From the NCBI RefSeq assembly GCF_004341165.1, contig NZ_SLZR01000004.1, forward strand, positions 1 to 64,000: a DNA stretch of 64,000 nucleotides. Direction: 5' to 3'. A model generated the notes under the pieces. That model ran no database searches, was not told where the DNA came from, and saw nothing but the letters and a program-made list of their open reading frames with translations. Numbering within the stretch: the first letter of the stretch is position 1; every line of letters starts with the position of its first letter. This DNA is from Reinekea marinisedimentorum. GTDB taxonomy: Bacteria; Pseudomonadota; Gammaproteobacteria; Pseudomonadales; Natronospirillaceae. Made by a program: the position numbers and the translations under genes. This document shows, piece by piece, positions 17,177 through 26,397 of the stretch.

Positions 17177-18229
17177 TTATAATGCGCTTTTAATTTTTGA
17201 AGCTACATCATCAGAAACCCATGCAGTCCATACATCCTCGTAGTTCTCAAGGAAGTGATAAGCTGCAAATTCACCGTCAGCCTGATTGTCTTCCATCCAG
17301 GCCAGTAGTTCGTTCATTTGAGCATTCGGGAAAGAACGGCTGCTGATATAGCCGTATGCTTCAGGCACTTCATTGGCGAACGCTTCAGTAGTAACGGTCC
17401 AAACCGGCGAAGGCGGATACATGGTTGGCTGAGGGTTCTCACATTCCAACTGAGTGATGCAGCTTTGGAAGTGCTCCAGATCAACCCCGCTACCGAAATC
17501 GACCTTCACCATTTTGTATTTACCCAATACTGCGGTTGGCGCCCAGTAATAGCCAAACCAGCCTTCCTGACGCTCGTAAGCTTTAGCGATAGAACCAGAC
17601 AGACCGGCACCGGAACCCGGATCTACCAGCTCGAATCCAGCCTCTTCCATACCCAGTGCCTGGTGCAGATTACTGGTCGAAATCTGGCAGTTCCAACCCG
17701 CCGGGCAACCCATGAACATGGCTACATCTGAATTTTCAGGGTGTGGGAACAGCTGCGGATTTGCCAAAATACCTTCAATCGTTGCCAGCGCAGGGTTTTC
17801 GTCAACCATGTATTGTGGAACCCAGAAACCCTCTTCACCACCATCGGAAAGCGACTTACCCGCATAGCGCAAACGACCTTCTTCCACACCACGGTCTAAC
17901 GCATCCTTCATAGAGTTAGACCACAGTTCAGGGGCAATATCAGGCTCGCCCTTCTCAATCATGGATGTACCTGTCGGCATAGTATCGCCCGGCACCAGTT
18001 CAGCATTACAGCCGTAACCTTCAGTCAGAATTACCTTATCGATATTGGCGATCAGGCTGGCAGAACTCCAGTTCATATCAGCAATGGAGATATCGCCACA
18101 GGTTGCTGCAGCAACAGCTGCTGGTTCCGCAGCGGCAGAGGCTTGTTGAGCAGGTTCTTCATTTTGGGAGCAGGCAGTAATTGCCAGCATGGCTGAAAGG
18201 CCACACATAAGACCTAATTGAGTTTTCAT
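17177..18229 (-). CDS. proX: Glycine betaine-binding lipoprotein
   Basis: A 350-residue substrate-binding protein. The signal sequence ends in a lipobox (LAITACSQ), so it is a membrane-anchored lipoprotein rather than a free periplasmic protein like E. coli ProX. An Ala/Pro/Glu-rich linker follows. The OpuAC-type domain begins with CGDISIADMNWSSAS. Aromatic residues typical of the betaine cage are visible (ELWSN, EGFWVPQYM, GWFGYYWAP), and cysteine pairs (MGCPAGWNC) may form a disulfide. It is the first gene of the proXWV group, with AAGGA before the ATG. A 12-bp-stem terminator follows it, so its expression is partly separate from proWV. Confidence 0.95.
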   Translation of the reverse strand: MKTQLGLMCGLSAMLAITACSQNEEPAQQASAAAEPAAVAAATCGDISIADMNWSSASLIANIDKVILTEGYGCNAELVPGDTMPTGTSMIEKGEPDIAPELWSNSMKDALDRGVEEGRLRYAGKSLSDGGEEGFWVPQYMVDENPALATIEGILANPQLFPHPENSDVAMFMGCPAGWNCQISTSNLHQALGMEEAGFELVDPGSGAGLSGSIAKAYERQEGWFGYYWAPTAVLGKYKMVKVDFGSGVDLEHFQSCITQLECENPQPTMYPPSPVWTVTTEAFANEVPEAYGYISSRSFPNAQMNELLAWMEDNQADGEFAAYHFLENYEDVWTAWVSDDVASKIKSAL

Positions 18230-18651
18230 GAAATTATCCTTGTTTCGTTTATTCTAAGAGGCTGGCCAACGCACCAAAAGGCACCAACGCCCAGCTCAAT
18301 AAATGAAAAGATTGGAAATGAATTGAGACATACCTGGAAAGGTAAGTAACGCAGACAAAAACGCATAACAGATGCATTCTCATCTTGAAGCAGAATGAAT
18401 TCTTCGGTTATTTCGAAAGAATCAGAGGAAGAGTACATAACAAGGTTAGTTGCATTAAGGCCTATTCAAATAAAGATGAACAACACCGATTGTCGCTGAT
18501 TTTAGCTAACAAAATGCAATAATAACGCTTAACCCTCTTCCAGAATTCTGAAACACCATAGCAAACGAATTTACAAAGCTCAAATCAGGACTTTACTGAT
18601 TCATGAATAAAAGTAGGAAATTACGCACTGTTCACGCGCTTTTGAAGCGTT
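18230..18651. other. Intergenic region containing the proX promoter
   Basis: 421 bases between truC and proX, AT-rich. Osmotically controlled proX promoters are expected here, but I could not find a convincing -35/-10 pair. A 70-codon open frame at 18226-18438 on the minus strand has no supporting features and overlaps the proX start. A short stem (CGCTT-TTG-AAGCG) right after the truC stop lacks a T-run on the minus strand. Confidence 0.5.
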
Positions 18652-19407
18652 TTAAGCAATACTGGAAAGCCCCTGCCAACCCAGCCGTTCAAGAATACTC
18701 AGCCAATCTAAAGGCAAGTCTGCGGAAACCTTCAACCTCCTGTTTTCTACCGGGTGAAAAAACTCAATAGAAACAGCTCGCAGCGCCAGTGAGCTTAGAG
18801 CCAAACCTGCTTTGGCCAATTTATTATGGTGCCGGCAACCGTACCGGGTATCACCCAAAATGGGGTGCCGAATGTGCTTTAAATGCCGACGGATCTGATG
18901 TTTACGACCGGTTTCCGGAGTGCATTCAACCAGCGAGAAACGGCTTTTTGAATAGCGACTAACAGCAAGGCCAAGCTCAGCAATCGCCAAACGCCTGACA
19001 CGGGTAACCGCCTTTTGCGGCTCGCGCTCTTTACTGGCGTGTTTATCAGCTATTTTATCCAGCTCTTCAGTCAACTCGTAATCTATTAACTGACTTTCCG
19101 GACAAAATCCACGACATATCGCCCAATAGGTTTTTCTTACCTGCTCAGTGCGGAACTGCGTTGCAAGATTGCGCGCCACCTCATCATCCTTAGCGATGAG
19201 AACCACCCCACTGGTGGGTCTGTCGAGCCGGTGAACCGTGTGCACCTTTCCGGCATGACCCTGGGCCAGGAAATAGGACTTAACCCTTGAAGCCAACGTA
19301 TCGGTTTCATGCTTATCTAACCAGGACGGATGCAACAGCAACCCTGCCGGCTTATCTACAGCTAACAGGTACTCATCTTCATACAGAATGTTAAGAGGCG
19401 CGCTCAA
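18652..19407 (-). CDS. truC: tRNA pseudouridine synthase C (RluA family)
   Basis: A 251-residue enzyme that isomerises uridine 65 of certain tRNAs to pseudouridine. The RluA-family catalytic motif HRLDRPTSGVVL supplies the nucleophilic aspartate. Also visible are the early PAGLLLHPSW motif typical of TruC and the RNA-binding TPETGRKHQIRRHLKHI segment with LGDTRYG. There is no S4 domain, as expected for TruC. Length is close to E. coli TruC. The GTG/ATG region overlaps the stop of the small zinc-ribbon gene upstream by 4 bases, so the two are co-translated. Confidence 0.92.
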   Translation of the reverse strand: MSAPLNILYEDEYLLAVDKPAGLLLHPSWLDKHETDTLASRVKSYFLAQGHAGKVHTVHRLDRPTSGVVLIAKDDEVARNLATQFRTEQVRKTYWAICRGFCPESQLIDYELTEELDKIADKHASKEREPQKAVTRVRRLAIAELGLAVSRYSKSRFSLVECTPETGRKHQIRRHLKHIRHPILGDTRYGCRHHNKLAKAGLALSSLALRAVSIEFFHPVENRRLKVSADLPLDWLSILERLGWQGLSSIA

Positions 19408-19634
19408 TCGGTGCCTTCCTCGTCTTCGACTACCTCAGTAATAGATGGCTCACCACAGACATTGCATTTACCCTCGATAAATATACGGCCCATAAACTCA
19501 TATTCGATCGGGTCTTGCATGCCCAAATCCACCTGCTGACATTTGTTACACCAAGTGTTCTCCAGAAAGGCCTGCTGCTCTTCTGGGTCTCTTTGATAAA
19601 AATCTCTTGGAATACGTTCGTTTGTGTCTGACAT
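19404..19634 (-). CDS. Small zinc-ribbon-like conserved protein
   Basis: A 76-residue acidic protein with two CxxC pairs (WCNKCQQ and CNVCGEP) spaced by about 28 residues, so it probably binds one zinc ion. Its stop overlaps the truC start (ATGA), implying coupled translation. The role is unknown; position suggests a link with tRNA modification or just co-expression. It is not the E. coli truC neighbour YqcC, which is longer and lacks this cysteine pattern. Confidence 0.8.
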   Translation of the reverse strand: MSDTNERIPRDFYQRDPEEQQAFLENTWCNKCQQVDLGMQDPIEYEFMGRIFIEGKCNVCGEPSITEVVEDEEGTD

Positions 19635-19777
19635 AGATCCTCCGTTTGGGTGCGGAGTTTACCGAAAACGACAGGATTTGGCTCTAAAAGCAACCACGCT
19701 TTAGATAACGGTATAAACAATAGCAACAGCAATTACTCTGGATTACCGGCAACCTGCCGTGCGAAAATCTGCCCCAC

Positions 19778-20290
19778 ATGAAACACCGGCCATTAGTAGA
19801 GATGAACATCCCAACCTTTATTGCATTTGAAATGACGGATATTGAATCCGGTTACCCATACGCCATCGCCTGGTCGCTGCCAGACGGTCAATTCAAGTCT
19901 GTACTGGTGAGGCCAGAAGAAGAATGGCTGATAGACTTCGAAACCGGTCAGTTCAGCTCAGATATGCCCTCCCTGCAGGATTTACACGACAAAGGTGAAT
20001 CTGTCCTGGATATCCTGAAAGAATGGGATTTGGACTTTGAAGATGGCGAGCTCTACTGCCAGGACCCTATCGCAGCCCAGTACTGTCTCGATTTGATGTT
20101 TGAGGCTTACAACAAAGAGTGTGAGTACGACGTTATTTCTGAATACGATTGCTATGACAATGTAGACAATCTGGATTTAGACGATCAACGCAGATGGATT
20201 ATGGATACCGAGGGGTTGGATGCCACCAACTGCGAAGATATTGTGAAAGGTATGATTTTTTTGTTTGCGCGGGCAAATGAGGAAGTTTAA
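19778..20290 (+). CDS. Degenerate DEDD-exonuclease-like acidic protein
   Basis: A 170-residue, very acidic protein. The segment FIAFEMTDIESGYPYAIAWS, followed by LPDGQFKSVLVRP and EEEWLIDFE, resembles small 3'-5' exonuclease-like proteins whose first strand normally reads FIDFEASS. Here the first catalytic aspartate (D-x-E) is alanine, and the later YSDA...D motif is changed to YCQDPIAAQYCLD. If the relation holds, nuclease activity is probably lost. The start is uncertain: ATG 19778 has no clear ribosome-binding site and ATG 19802 is an alternative. It is transcribed convergently with manB and shares the terminator at 20313. The function is unknown. Confidence 0.7.
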   Translation: MKHRPLVEMNIPTFIAFEMTDIESGYPYAIAWSLPDGQFKSVLVRPEEEWLIDFETGQFSSDMPSLQDLHDKGESVLDILKEWDLDFEDGELYCQDPIAAQYCLDLMFEAYNKECEYDVISEYDCYDNVDNLDLDDQRRWIMDTEGLDATNCEDIVKGMIFLFARANEEV

Positions 20291-20312
20291 CCACACTACT
20301 TCTGCAAAACAT

Positions 20313-20341
20313 AAAAAAAGCTGGCATGGCCAGCTTTTTTG
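20313..20341. terminator. Bidirectional rho-independent terminator
   Basis: AAAAAAGCTGGC-ATG-GCCAGCTTTTTT is a perfect stem flanked by A- and T-runs, so it works in both directions. It lies between the convergent gene at 19778-20290 and manB. Confidence 0.92.
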
Positions 20342-20356
20342 CTTTAGAACAGTTTA

Positions 20357-21721
20357 TTACTGCCGAATTAACGCAAGCAGATCCTGAGTTTTCTCGTCCA
20401 TCAACGCCTTATCACCACGTGTTTCAACATTCAAACGGATAACCGGCTCGGTATTCGACTTACGCAGATTAAAGCGCCAGTTATCAAACTCAACAGAAAG
20501 ACCGTCCACACGGTCAATATTCTTCGCTTCTGCCTGATAGGCCTCCAGCACTCGCGCCATGGTTTCATCCGCATCGGCAACCTTGCTGTTGATTTCACCT
20601 GGGCTTGGGAACTTCGCCATACGGTCTTCTACCAAAGCTTTAAGTGTGGTGCCCTTACGGCTCAACAGGTCGACAACCAGCAGCCATGGGATCATACCCG
20701 AATCGGCATAGGCAAAATCTTTAAAATAATGGTGAGCAGACATTTCGCCACCGTAAACAGCATCTTCTGCACGCATTTTTTCTTTAATAAAGGCATGACC
20801 TGAAACCGACTGAATGGCCTGACCACCGGAAGCCTCAACGATTTCCAGCGTGTTCCACGTTAAACGCGGGTCATAAACAATTTTGGAGCCCGGGCGCTGC
20901 ACCAGGAATGCTTCAGCCAGCAAGCCTACAATGTAGTAGCCTTCGATAAAGTTAGCGTCTTCATCCCACAGGAAACAGCGGTCAAAATCGCCATCCCACG
21001 CTATCCCAAGGTCTGCACTATTTTCTTTTACGGCCTTTCCGGTAACCGGCTGCTGATCATGCAGCAGAGGGTTAGGAATACCGTTCGGGAAGGTGCCATC
21101 CGGCTCGTGGTTGATTTTCACAAATTCAATTGGCGCGCCGCGTTTTTTCAGCTCGGCTTCGATAGCATCCAGCGTTGGGCCAGCAGCACCGTTACCGGCA
21201 TTCACAACAACCTTCATTGGCTTCAGGTTTGGAATATCAACGTAAGACATCAGGTGGTCAACATAGGCTGAGCGGTTGTCCAGCTGGGTCAGAGTGCCCG
21301 GAACCTCTGCCTTTGGATCATAATTTTCATCTTCAGCCATTTTGCGAATGTCAGCCAGACCGGTATCGGCTGAAATAGGCTTCGCATCTTCACGAACCAT
21401 CTTCATACCGTTGTAATTAATGGGGTTATGGCTGGCTGTCACCATGCAACCGCCATCGGCTTCCAGGTACTTGGTACCGAAATAGACTTCTTCCGTGCCG
21501 CACAGCCCTAAATCGACGACATCTGCGCCAAAATCCAGAACACCCTTAGTAAACGCATCTTTCAGCTCTGGCGAGGTTTCGCGTACATCCCAACCAACGA
21601 CAACCTTCTTCGGCTTTAAGAATGTCGCAAAAGCGCGACCAATTCGGTAGGCGATATCAACATTCAGCTCCGTACCGAGTTCGCCACGGATGTCGTAAGC
21701 TTTAAAACAGGTCAACTTCAT
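20357..21721 (-). CDS. manB: Phosphomannomutase/phosphoglucomutase
   Basis: A 454-residue alpha-D-phosphohexomutase that interconverts hexose 6- and 1-phosphates. The four-domain layout is clear: [14 protein letters not shown] at the start and the phosphoserine loop [13 protein letters not shown]. Further on are the metal site [12 protein letters not shown], the sugar-recognition loop [10 protein letters not shown] and the phosphate-binding [12 protein letters not shown] near the end. Mannose-1-phosphate would feed GDP-mannose, used for the GDP-fucose made by gmd and fcl in this window; the guanylyltransferase itself is not present. It is transcribed alone. Confidence 0.93.
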   Translation of the reverse strand: MKLTCFKAYDIRGELGTELNVDIAYRIGRAFATFLKPKKVVVGWDVRETSPELKDAFTKGVLDFGADVVDLGLCGTEEVYFGTKYLEADGGCMVTASHNPINYNGMKMVREDAKPISADTGLADIRKMAEDENYDPKAEVPGTLTQLDNRSAYVDHLMSYVDIPNLKPMKVVVNAGNGAAGPTLDAIEAELKKRGAPIEFVKINHEPDGTFPNGIPNPLLHDQQPVTGKAVKENSADLGIAWDGDFDRCFLWDEDANFIEGYYIVGLLAEAFLVQRPGSKIVYDPRLTWNTLEIVEASGGQAIQSVSGHAFIKEKMRAEDAVYGGEMSAHHYFKDFAYADSGMIPWLLVVDLLSRKGTTLKALVEDRMAKFPSPGEINSKVADADETMARVLEAYQAEAKNIDRVDGLSVEFDNWRFNLRKSNTEPVIRLNVETRGDKALMDEKTQDLLALIRQ

Positions 21722-21847
21722 TGTATTTCCTTAAAATTGTATTTGTTACGCTGGCTCAGCTATTAAGGTATAGCTTGATTCTACATTTTTGCCTCTCTAA
21801 AAAAAGGCGGATTTATCTTTGGTCTGGTTGGAATTGCTATAAATCAT

Positions 21848-22786
21848 TTAATCTCCACTGCTGCCTGCAGATTTAGCTGCGTCTGCAAGCAATGGGCAGT
21901 ATGGAAAGATATCGCGCGGAATAATCGAATCGTCGCTGCAATTGAAGATAGTCATTCCCTCTTGTTTGGCAACCTCAGATGCCAGAGTAAAAGCCGGCAA
22001 AATTCTAGATTGGTAGCTTCGTGCCAGCCCTGTCCAGGCGGCATTGGTGTCATTTTCATTGAAACGCGGCAAATTAAAGTTGGTCATATCAACACCTACC
22101 AGGTACACCTGCTTTGTGCGCCTGAGAAACCCAAGCTGAATACCTGCATAAGCCACGGTACCGCAACCAAAGTGGCCTAGTTCCAGATTTTTACTCAAAC
22201 AAGCGTCATCTGTAACTACAAGCTCACTAATGCCTGCCATTTCAGACCTGGAATAGCGCCCGGTATCGAAAGGCGATGCTGCTCCATCCATAAACCAAAT
22301 TCTAAAACGACTAGCGTTCTCTGCATCGATAAAACATAGCGCATATAAGGCCGAAAGAGACAAGATCAGACGGGTATCATTAGGCAGGTCACGCAAAATA
22401 TCATATTTTTTTAAGAGGAAGCGATCATCTTCAATGATAACTATGGCTTCTTCAGCGGGAACATCTGAGCCAATAAGAGCCGCAGCATCGTTCACTAGTG
22501 CATAGGTAACATTTGGCCCAAATAGCTTCAAGTGCTCTCGATGCCGCTTCAAAGAAGGCCCAGAGCCGACAACCACAAGTTTTTCGCTACTTATATATAA
22601 AGCATCCCAGCTTTCCAAGCCCAACACATCCTTGCCTTTCCAACGAACCTTACAAGACGATTTATCGAGCTTAAAAAAGGGTACGGACTTACGCAGGTGA
22701 TCCCACTCTTTCGAGAGAAACAGGCGGTACAAAATACGGTACAATCGAATGTATAGGTTAAAACTTCTGTAACGTTTTCTTTTCAT
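21848..22786 (-). CDS. WaaZ-like lipopolysaccharide core protein (possible Kdo transferase)
   Basis: A 312-residue basic cytosolic or peripheral membrane protein. The motif VVVGSGPSLKRHREHL resembles nucleotide-sugar-binding starts in WaaZ and MptE/DUF115-like proteins. Later ELGHFGCGTVAYAGIQLGF, YLVGVDMTNF and IFNCSDDSIIPRDIFPY follow the same order as segments I recall from E. coli WaaZ, a protein needed for an extra Kdo in the LPS core. It is divergent from an outer-membrane protein gene and close to lptF-lptG, which fits an LPS role. The reaction and acceptor are inferred. Confidence 0.6.
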   Translation of the reverse strand: MKRKRYRSFNLYIRLYRILYRLFLSKEWDHLRKSVPFFKLDKSSCKVRWKGKDVLGLESWDALYISSEKLVVVGSGPSLKRHREHLKLFGPNVTYALVNDAAALIGSDVPAEEAIVIIEDDRFLLKKYDILRDLPNDTRLILSLSALYALCFIDAENASRFRIWFMDGAASPFDTGRYSRSEMAGISELVVTDDACLSKNLELGHFGCGTVAYAGIQLGFLRRTKQVYLVGVDMTNFNLPRFNENDTNAAWTGLARSYQSRILPAFTLASEVAKQEGMTIFNCSDDSIIPRDIFPYCPLLADAAKSAGSSGD

Positions 22787-22862
22787 TAGAAATACACAGC
22801 ACTTTTCAGCATTAATCGGTTATCATTTTCGCATAATCTATCACTTAACCCGAAAGGCCGAT

Positions 22863-23636
22863 ATGCGCTCTGCTAACACCATTAAATTATTGACACTGAT
22901 GTTTTGTTTAACAACCAATGTCTTCGCTGACAACCTGCTAACCGATACCTTCCTACAACCCTCACAGGTGAAAACCGAAAAGACGGGCGTCAAGGTCATA
23001 TTTAAGCTTGGCATAAATGAAGGCTCTGGTGAAATCAGCAACGAAGATGGCTACCGGGTAGATCTACCACGAATTACACTGCAAAAAAATGTAGCAGATG
23101 AAATTCTGTTTCGCGCTTCGGTACCTTGGGTCTACCTGAATAGCGATAATGACGAAGACGACCGCTACACTTTGGGCGACCCATCATTCCTGACTACCGT
23201 ACAAATAAAAGAGCACAATACGTTTACTGTAGGTGTAACCGAACCGGCCGCCAACCGTCCACTAGAACCCGATGTTGTTCGTTTTTATGCATTCTATACC
23301 CATGGAATACCTACCCGGTTAGGCTATATTACCGGCCAATTTGGACCGGAAATACCCGATGTTTACGGAGGTGAAGGCCAAAACGACCTACTAAGCGCGG
23401 GTTTGTCTTTACGGCTCAACAACCAACCTATTGACTTCACTTTAATTAGAAAATTCGAAGTCACCAGTAAATGGTGGAATTTCACTAAAACTACGGAGTC
23501 TGAGCTAAACCGGACAAATTTTACTATGGGTGTGACCCAGGATATTCAAACGAAGTGGTTCAATCAGCTCAAGTGGTTTGCAGGCGTTCAGGAAAATGAC
23601 GGCATGCAGTATATTTTTGGCCTCCAGTTAGACTAA
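22863..23636 (+). CDS. Putative outer-membrane beta-barrel protein
   Basis: A 257-residue protein with a cleavable signal peptide (cut probably after NVFA-D). Alternating hydrophobic/polar strands follow and a C-terminal strand ends FGLQLD, suggesting a small outer-membrane barrel. A run of acidic residues (NSDNDEDD) could be an exposed loop. The ribosome-binding site GAAAGG precedes the ATG. It lies 22 bases before lptF and may be co-transcribed with lptF-lptG. I do not recognise the family. Confidence 0.65.
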   Translation: MRSANTIKLLTLMFCLTTNVFADNLLTDTFLQPSQVKTEKTGVKVIFKLGINEGSGEISNEDGYRVDLPRITLQKNVADEILFRASVPWVYLNSDNDEDDRYTLGDPSFLTTVQIKEHNTFTVGVTEPAANRPLEPDVVRFYAFYTHGIPTRLGYITGQFGPEIPDVYGGEGQNDLLSAGLSLRLNNQPIDFTLIRKFEVTSKWWNFTKTTESELNRTNFTMGVTQDIQTKWFNQLKWFAGVQENDGMQYIFGLQLD

Positions 23637-23658
23637 GACGCTAAGCAGAGCGCTCCAA

Positions 23659-24714
23659 ATGAAAATAAATCAATACCTTTACAAAGAAATTGCCCTCCCA
23701 TTTATTTTTATTACAGGGGTACTTCTAGCTCTATTAATCTCCACTGAACTGAGCGAAACGCTCACGAAAGTTCTCACCGGACAATATAGCAGCAATGCAA
23801 TTCTGGTCATTATTGGTTATCAATCTGTCCTATTACTGCCAGAGGTGATTCCCGCAGCCTATTTTTTAGCCTGCCTGACCACACTCAACCGATTCAGTCA
23901 GGATTCGGAGCGAGCTATCTATAACTCCATTGGAATCAGTGACGCTCAAATTTTAAAGGGACTGCTAATTGCGACAGCAACACCCATATTCCTAATAGTT
24001 ATTCTATTGCAGAATATAATCTGCCCCATAGCGAACAATGAGCTCAACAGCTTCGTAGACCAGCAAAGAAACCGGCCTATCACAGACATAGTGCAGCCCA
24101 AAACCTTTGCTAGTATAGGCAAAATGAATAGCACCCTTTTTGCTGGCTCAGCAGAAACAAACACTGGATTACTTAAAGACATTTTTACAGTCAATAAGGC
24201 TGGCGACAAACTGACGGTTATTATTGGTGAGAATGCTTCCACACAAAATACTGATAACGGACAAATTCTTATCATTGAAAACGGCCAGCAAACAGCCTTT
24301 TCATTCAGCCCAAACTCCTCTACCCGACAAGAGTCATTTGGTAGCCTTAGCTACCTAATTGAACCTTCAACCTCAAACAGTGCTTCACAAAAAGCACATT
24401 CAAAAACAAGTATCGAATTGGCACAAGAAAACAGCCGGGTAAACAATATTGAAATAGCAGATCGCATAAATTCTGCATTACTCATCCCTCTTTTTTGCCT
24501 CTGGGCAGTGGCGCTTACACGCTTTAAACCAAGATCCGCCAAAGCTGGCGCCATGGCCACAGGTATCTTCTTTTATATATTAACCAACTTCAGCTATCGA
24601 ACTATTGAGAGTGGCTTTTCCAAAACAAATTGGTCTATCTACCTATCTCCCTGGTGGTTCTTTTTAGCTCTTGCGTTTTTTGGCCTATTACTGATTCAAA
24701 GGAAAACCCGATGA
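23659..24714 (+). CDS. lptF: LPS export ABC transporter permease LptF
   Basis: A 351-residue inner-membrane permease of the LptB2FGC complex that extracts LPS and passes it to the periplasmic bridge. Three N-terminal membrane segments, a periplasmic beta-jellyroll (about 140-250) and three C-terminal segments follow the YjgP/YjgQ pattern. TLNRFSQDSERAIYNSIGIS contains the coupling helix facing LptB. The stop overlaps the lptG start (ATGA). lptB, lptA and lptC are not in the window. Confidence 0.92.
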   Translation: MKINQYLYKEIALPFIFITGVLLALLISTELSETLTKVLTGQYSSNAILVIIGYQSVLLLPEVIPAAYFLACLTTLNRFSQDSERAIYNSIGISDAQILKGLLIATATPIFLIVILLQNIICPIANNELNSFVDQQRNRPITDIVQPKTFASIGKMNSTLFAGSAETNTGLLKDIFTVNKAGDKLTVIIGENASTQNTDNGQILIIENGQQTAFSFSPNSSTRQESFGSLSYLIEPSTSNSASQKAHSKTSIELAQENSRVNNIEIADRINSALLIPLFCLWAVALTRFKPRSAKAGAMATGIFFYILTNFSYRTIESGFSKTNWSIYLSPWWFFLALAFFGLLLIQRKTR

Positions 24715-25772
24715 GTTTAATTAATAGATACTTGCTCATCGAATCATTAAAGACTACAGGCATCGTAATCCTATCAATTTGCGGCTTGCTATTGATAACT
24801 GGCTTTGCCGATGACGCTGCCAGAAGACTTGATGATTCTTATACCATCACTAAATCTATCGCGTATAACTTTAAAGTACTGCCTTCAATGCTGTATGAAT
24901 ACATTGATGTTGTAGTGATGCTTGGGACCCTGATAACAGTAGCCTCCTTGAATAAAAATCAGGAACTCACCACGATCCAGCTGGTGTCTTCCTCTTCCCG
25001 TCAACTTACACTCAGGTTACTGACACCTGCATTACTGCTTTTTCCGCTCATTTACTATATGGGTGAGTGGGTTGGGCCAAAACTAACCCAAGAAGCAAAG
25101 CTTGAGCGCTCACTGCTAACCGGTCGTAACGCACCAAGCCTTTCAGGCCAATGGTACCGTTCAGGCAATGAATTTATCAGCATTGACCTGATAACAACCG
25201 ATAACAGGCTGGTAGGCATTACCACCTTCACGGTTTCCGATGACAAGACTTTGGAGAAGGTTCAATACAGTCAATCTGGCAGCTTTATAAACGGTGGTTG
25301 GCGATTGCGCCATACAAAAATTATTGATTTTACAGGTGATAACCTTGAGTTCTCAGAGCTAAAATTAACCAAGTGGGTGACCAATTTTTTCACACCAAGC
25401 ATTGCCAACGATCTAAAGCAATATTCCGAACGATTAACAATACTTCAGCTGTACAATCGACTAGAGTTTAATAAACAGGCAAACACTCTGACACCAGACA
25501 TAGAACGCGATTTCTGGAACAGGGTTTGGTTTCCTCTTCGTTATTTAGCAGTATTATTCATGGCACTCAGCTTTTCATTTGGCTCTTTTAGACAAAAGAC
25601 CATAGGAGATGCAGCGTTTAAGGCTATTGTGATAGGAATCGCCGCTGGCTTGTTATTAGATACTATTGGTGCAGCGATCATGATACTAGGCAGTAACGCC
25701 ATGCTTGCAACATTGATGGCAAACACTGCCTATGCAGGGCTAGCTTTTAATTTCTTTCGTAAGCGGCATTGA
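24711..25772 (+). CDS. lptG: LPS export ABC transporter permease LptG
   Basis: A 353-residue partner of LptF, same 3+3 membrane topology with a central periplasmic domain. I start at ATG 24711 (MSLINRYLLIESL), which overlaps the lptF stop by 4 bases; an in-frame ATG at 24630 lies inside lptF and would add an unlikely extension. The start RYLLIESLKTTG and the coupling region SLNKNQELTTIQLVSSSSRQ are typical. Its 3' end overlaps the convergent gene at 25747 by 26 bases. Confidence 0.92.
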   Translation: MSLINRYLLIESLKTTGIVILSICGLLLITGFADDAARRLDDSYTITKSIAYNFKVLPSMLYEYIDVVVMLGTLITVASLNKNQELTTIQLVSSSSRQLTLRLLTPALLLFPLIYYMGEWVGPKLTQEAKLERSLLTGRNAPSLSGQWYRSGNEFISIDLITTDNRLVGITTFTVSDDKTLEKVQYSQSGSFINGGWRLRHTKIIDFTGDNLEFSELKLTKWVTNFFTPSIANDLKQYSERLTILQLYNRLEFNKQANTLTPDIERDFWNRVWFPLRYLAVLFMALSFSFGSFRQKTIGDAAFKAIVIGIAAGLLLDTIGAAIMILGSNAMLATLMANTAYAGLAFNFFRKRH

Positions 25773-26355
25773 TCTTCTTACTGAAATTAATTGCTGAAAG
25801 CGTAATAAATATATAACCAGTCAGCTCTGCCATTTCTTCAAAAAACTGGTACCTACTTACATGTAGCAGGTTGTTTTCGAATACATCACCAACAAGTACA
25901 AAAACAAAAGAACAAACAGCATAAAAGAATGATAACGAGCTCATGTAATTAATCAGACACTTCAGTCGGTTACTTACGCGAACAATCCAAAAAAACAAAA
26001 AGCCAATCAACAGAACTAAGGCGATTATTATGGATGCCAGTTCTATTAAATCTGCCACGCCAGAGTTGACACCAATCACTTTCAGCCATGTTAACTCACG
26101 ACCAAGCACTATATAAACAACCAATGCAAAAAACGCGGCAAATACGGGGCTATGTGGGGCATCAGCTAGCTTATTAGCTTTAATAGCTTCGCCCACCCAA
26201 CATACAAAAGCCGCTAAAAGCACACCAATTTGCACATTTTCAACGAAGCCGTTTTCTTCAGCTTTTATACCCAAGACATAAAAAGCAACCGTTACAGCAG
26301 CCATAATGGCTATAGTTAGAACGGTTTTTTTTGCATGAAAATATATAGCCATCAT
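25747..26355 (-). CDS. Integral membrane protein of unknown function
   Basis: A 202-residue, very hydrophobic protein with about six predicted membrane segments and short loops. The C terminus is charged (KKINAAYERN). No catalytic motif is seen. It is convergent with lptG and the 3' ends overlap by 26 bases. It lies downstream of the polysaccharide operon on the same strand and may be the last gene read from it. The function is unknown. Confidence 0.65.
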   Translation of the reverse strand: MMAIYFHAKKTVLTIAIMAAVTVAFYVLGIKAEENGFVENVQIGVLLAAFVCWVGEAIKANKLADAPHSPVFAAFFALVVYIVLGRELTWLKVIGVNSGVADLIELASIIIALVLLIGFLFFWIVRVSNRLKCLINYMSSLSFFYAVCSFVFVLVGDVFENNLLHVSRYQFFEEMAELTGYIFITLSAINFSKKINAAYERN

Positions 26356-26397
26356 CTTTTATTTAGCCTTTAATGAGACTCGCCAGTTAGAGCATAG

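Noticed and set aside
18226-18438. 70-codon minus-strand open frame upstream of proX
   Set aside because: It overlaps the proX start by 4 bases, has unremarkable composition and no motif. It is probably part of the proX leader.
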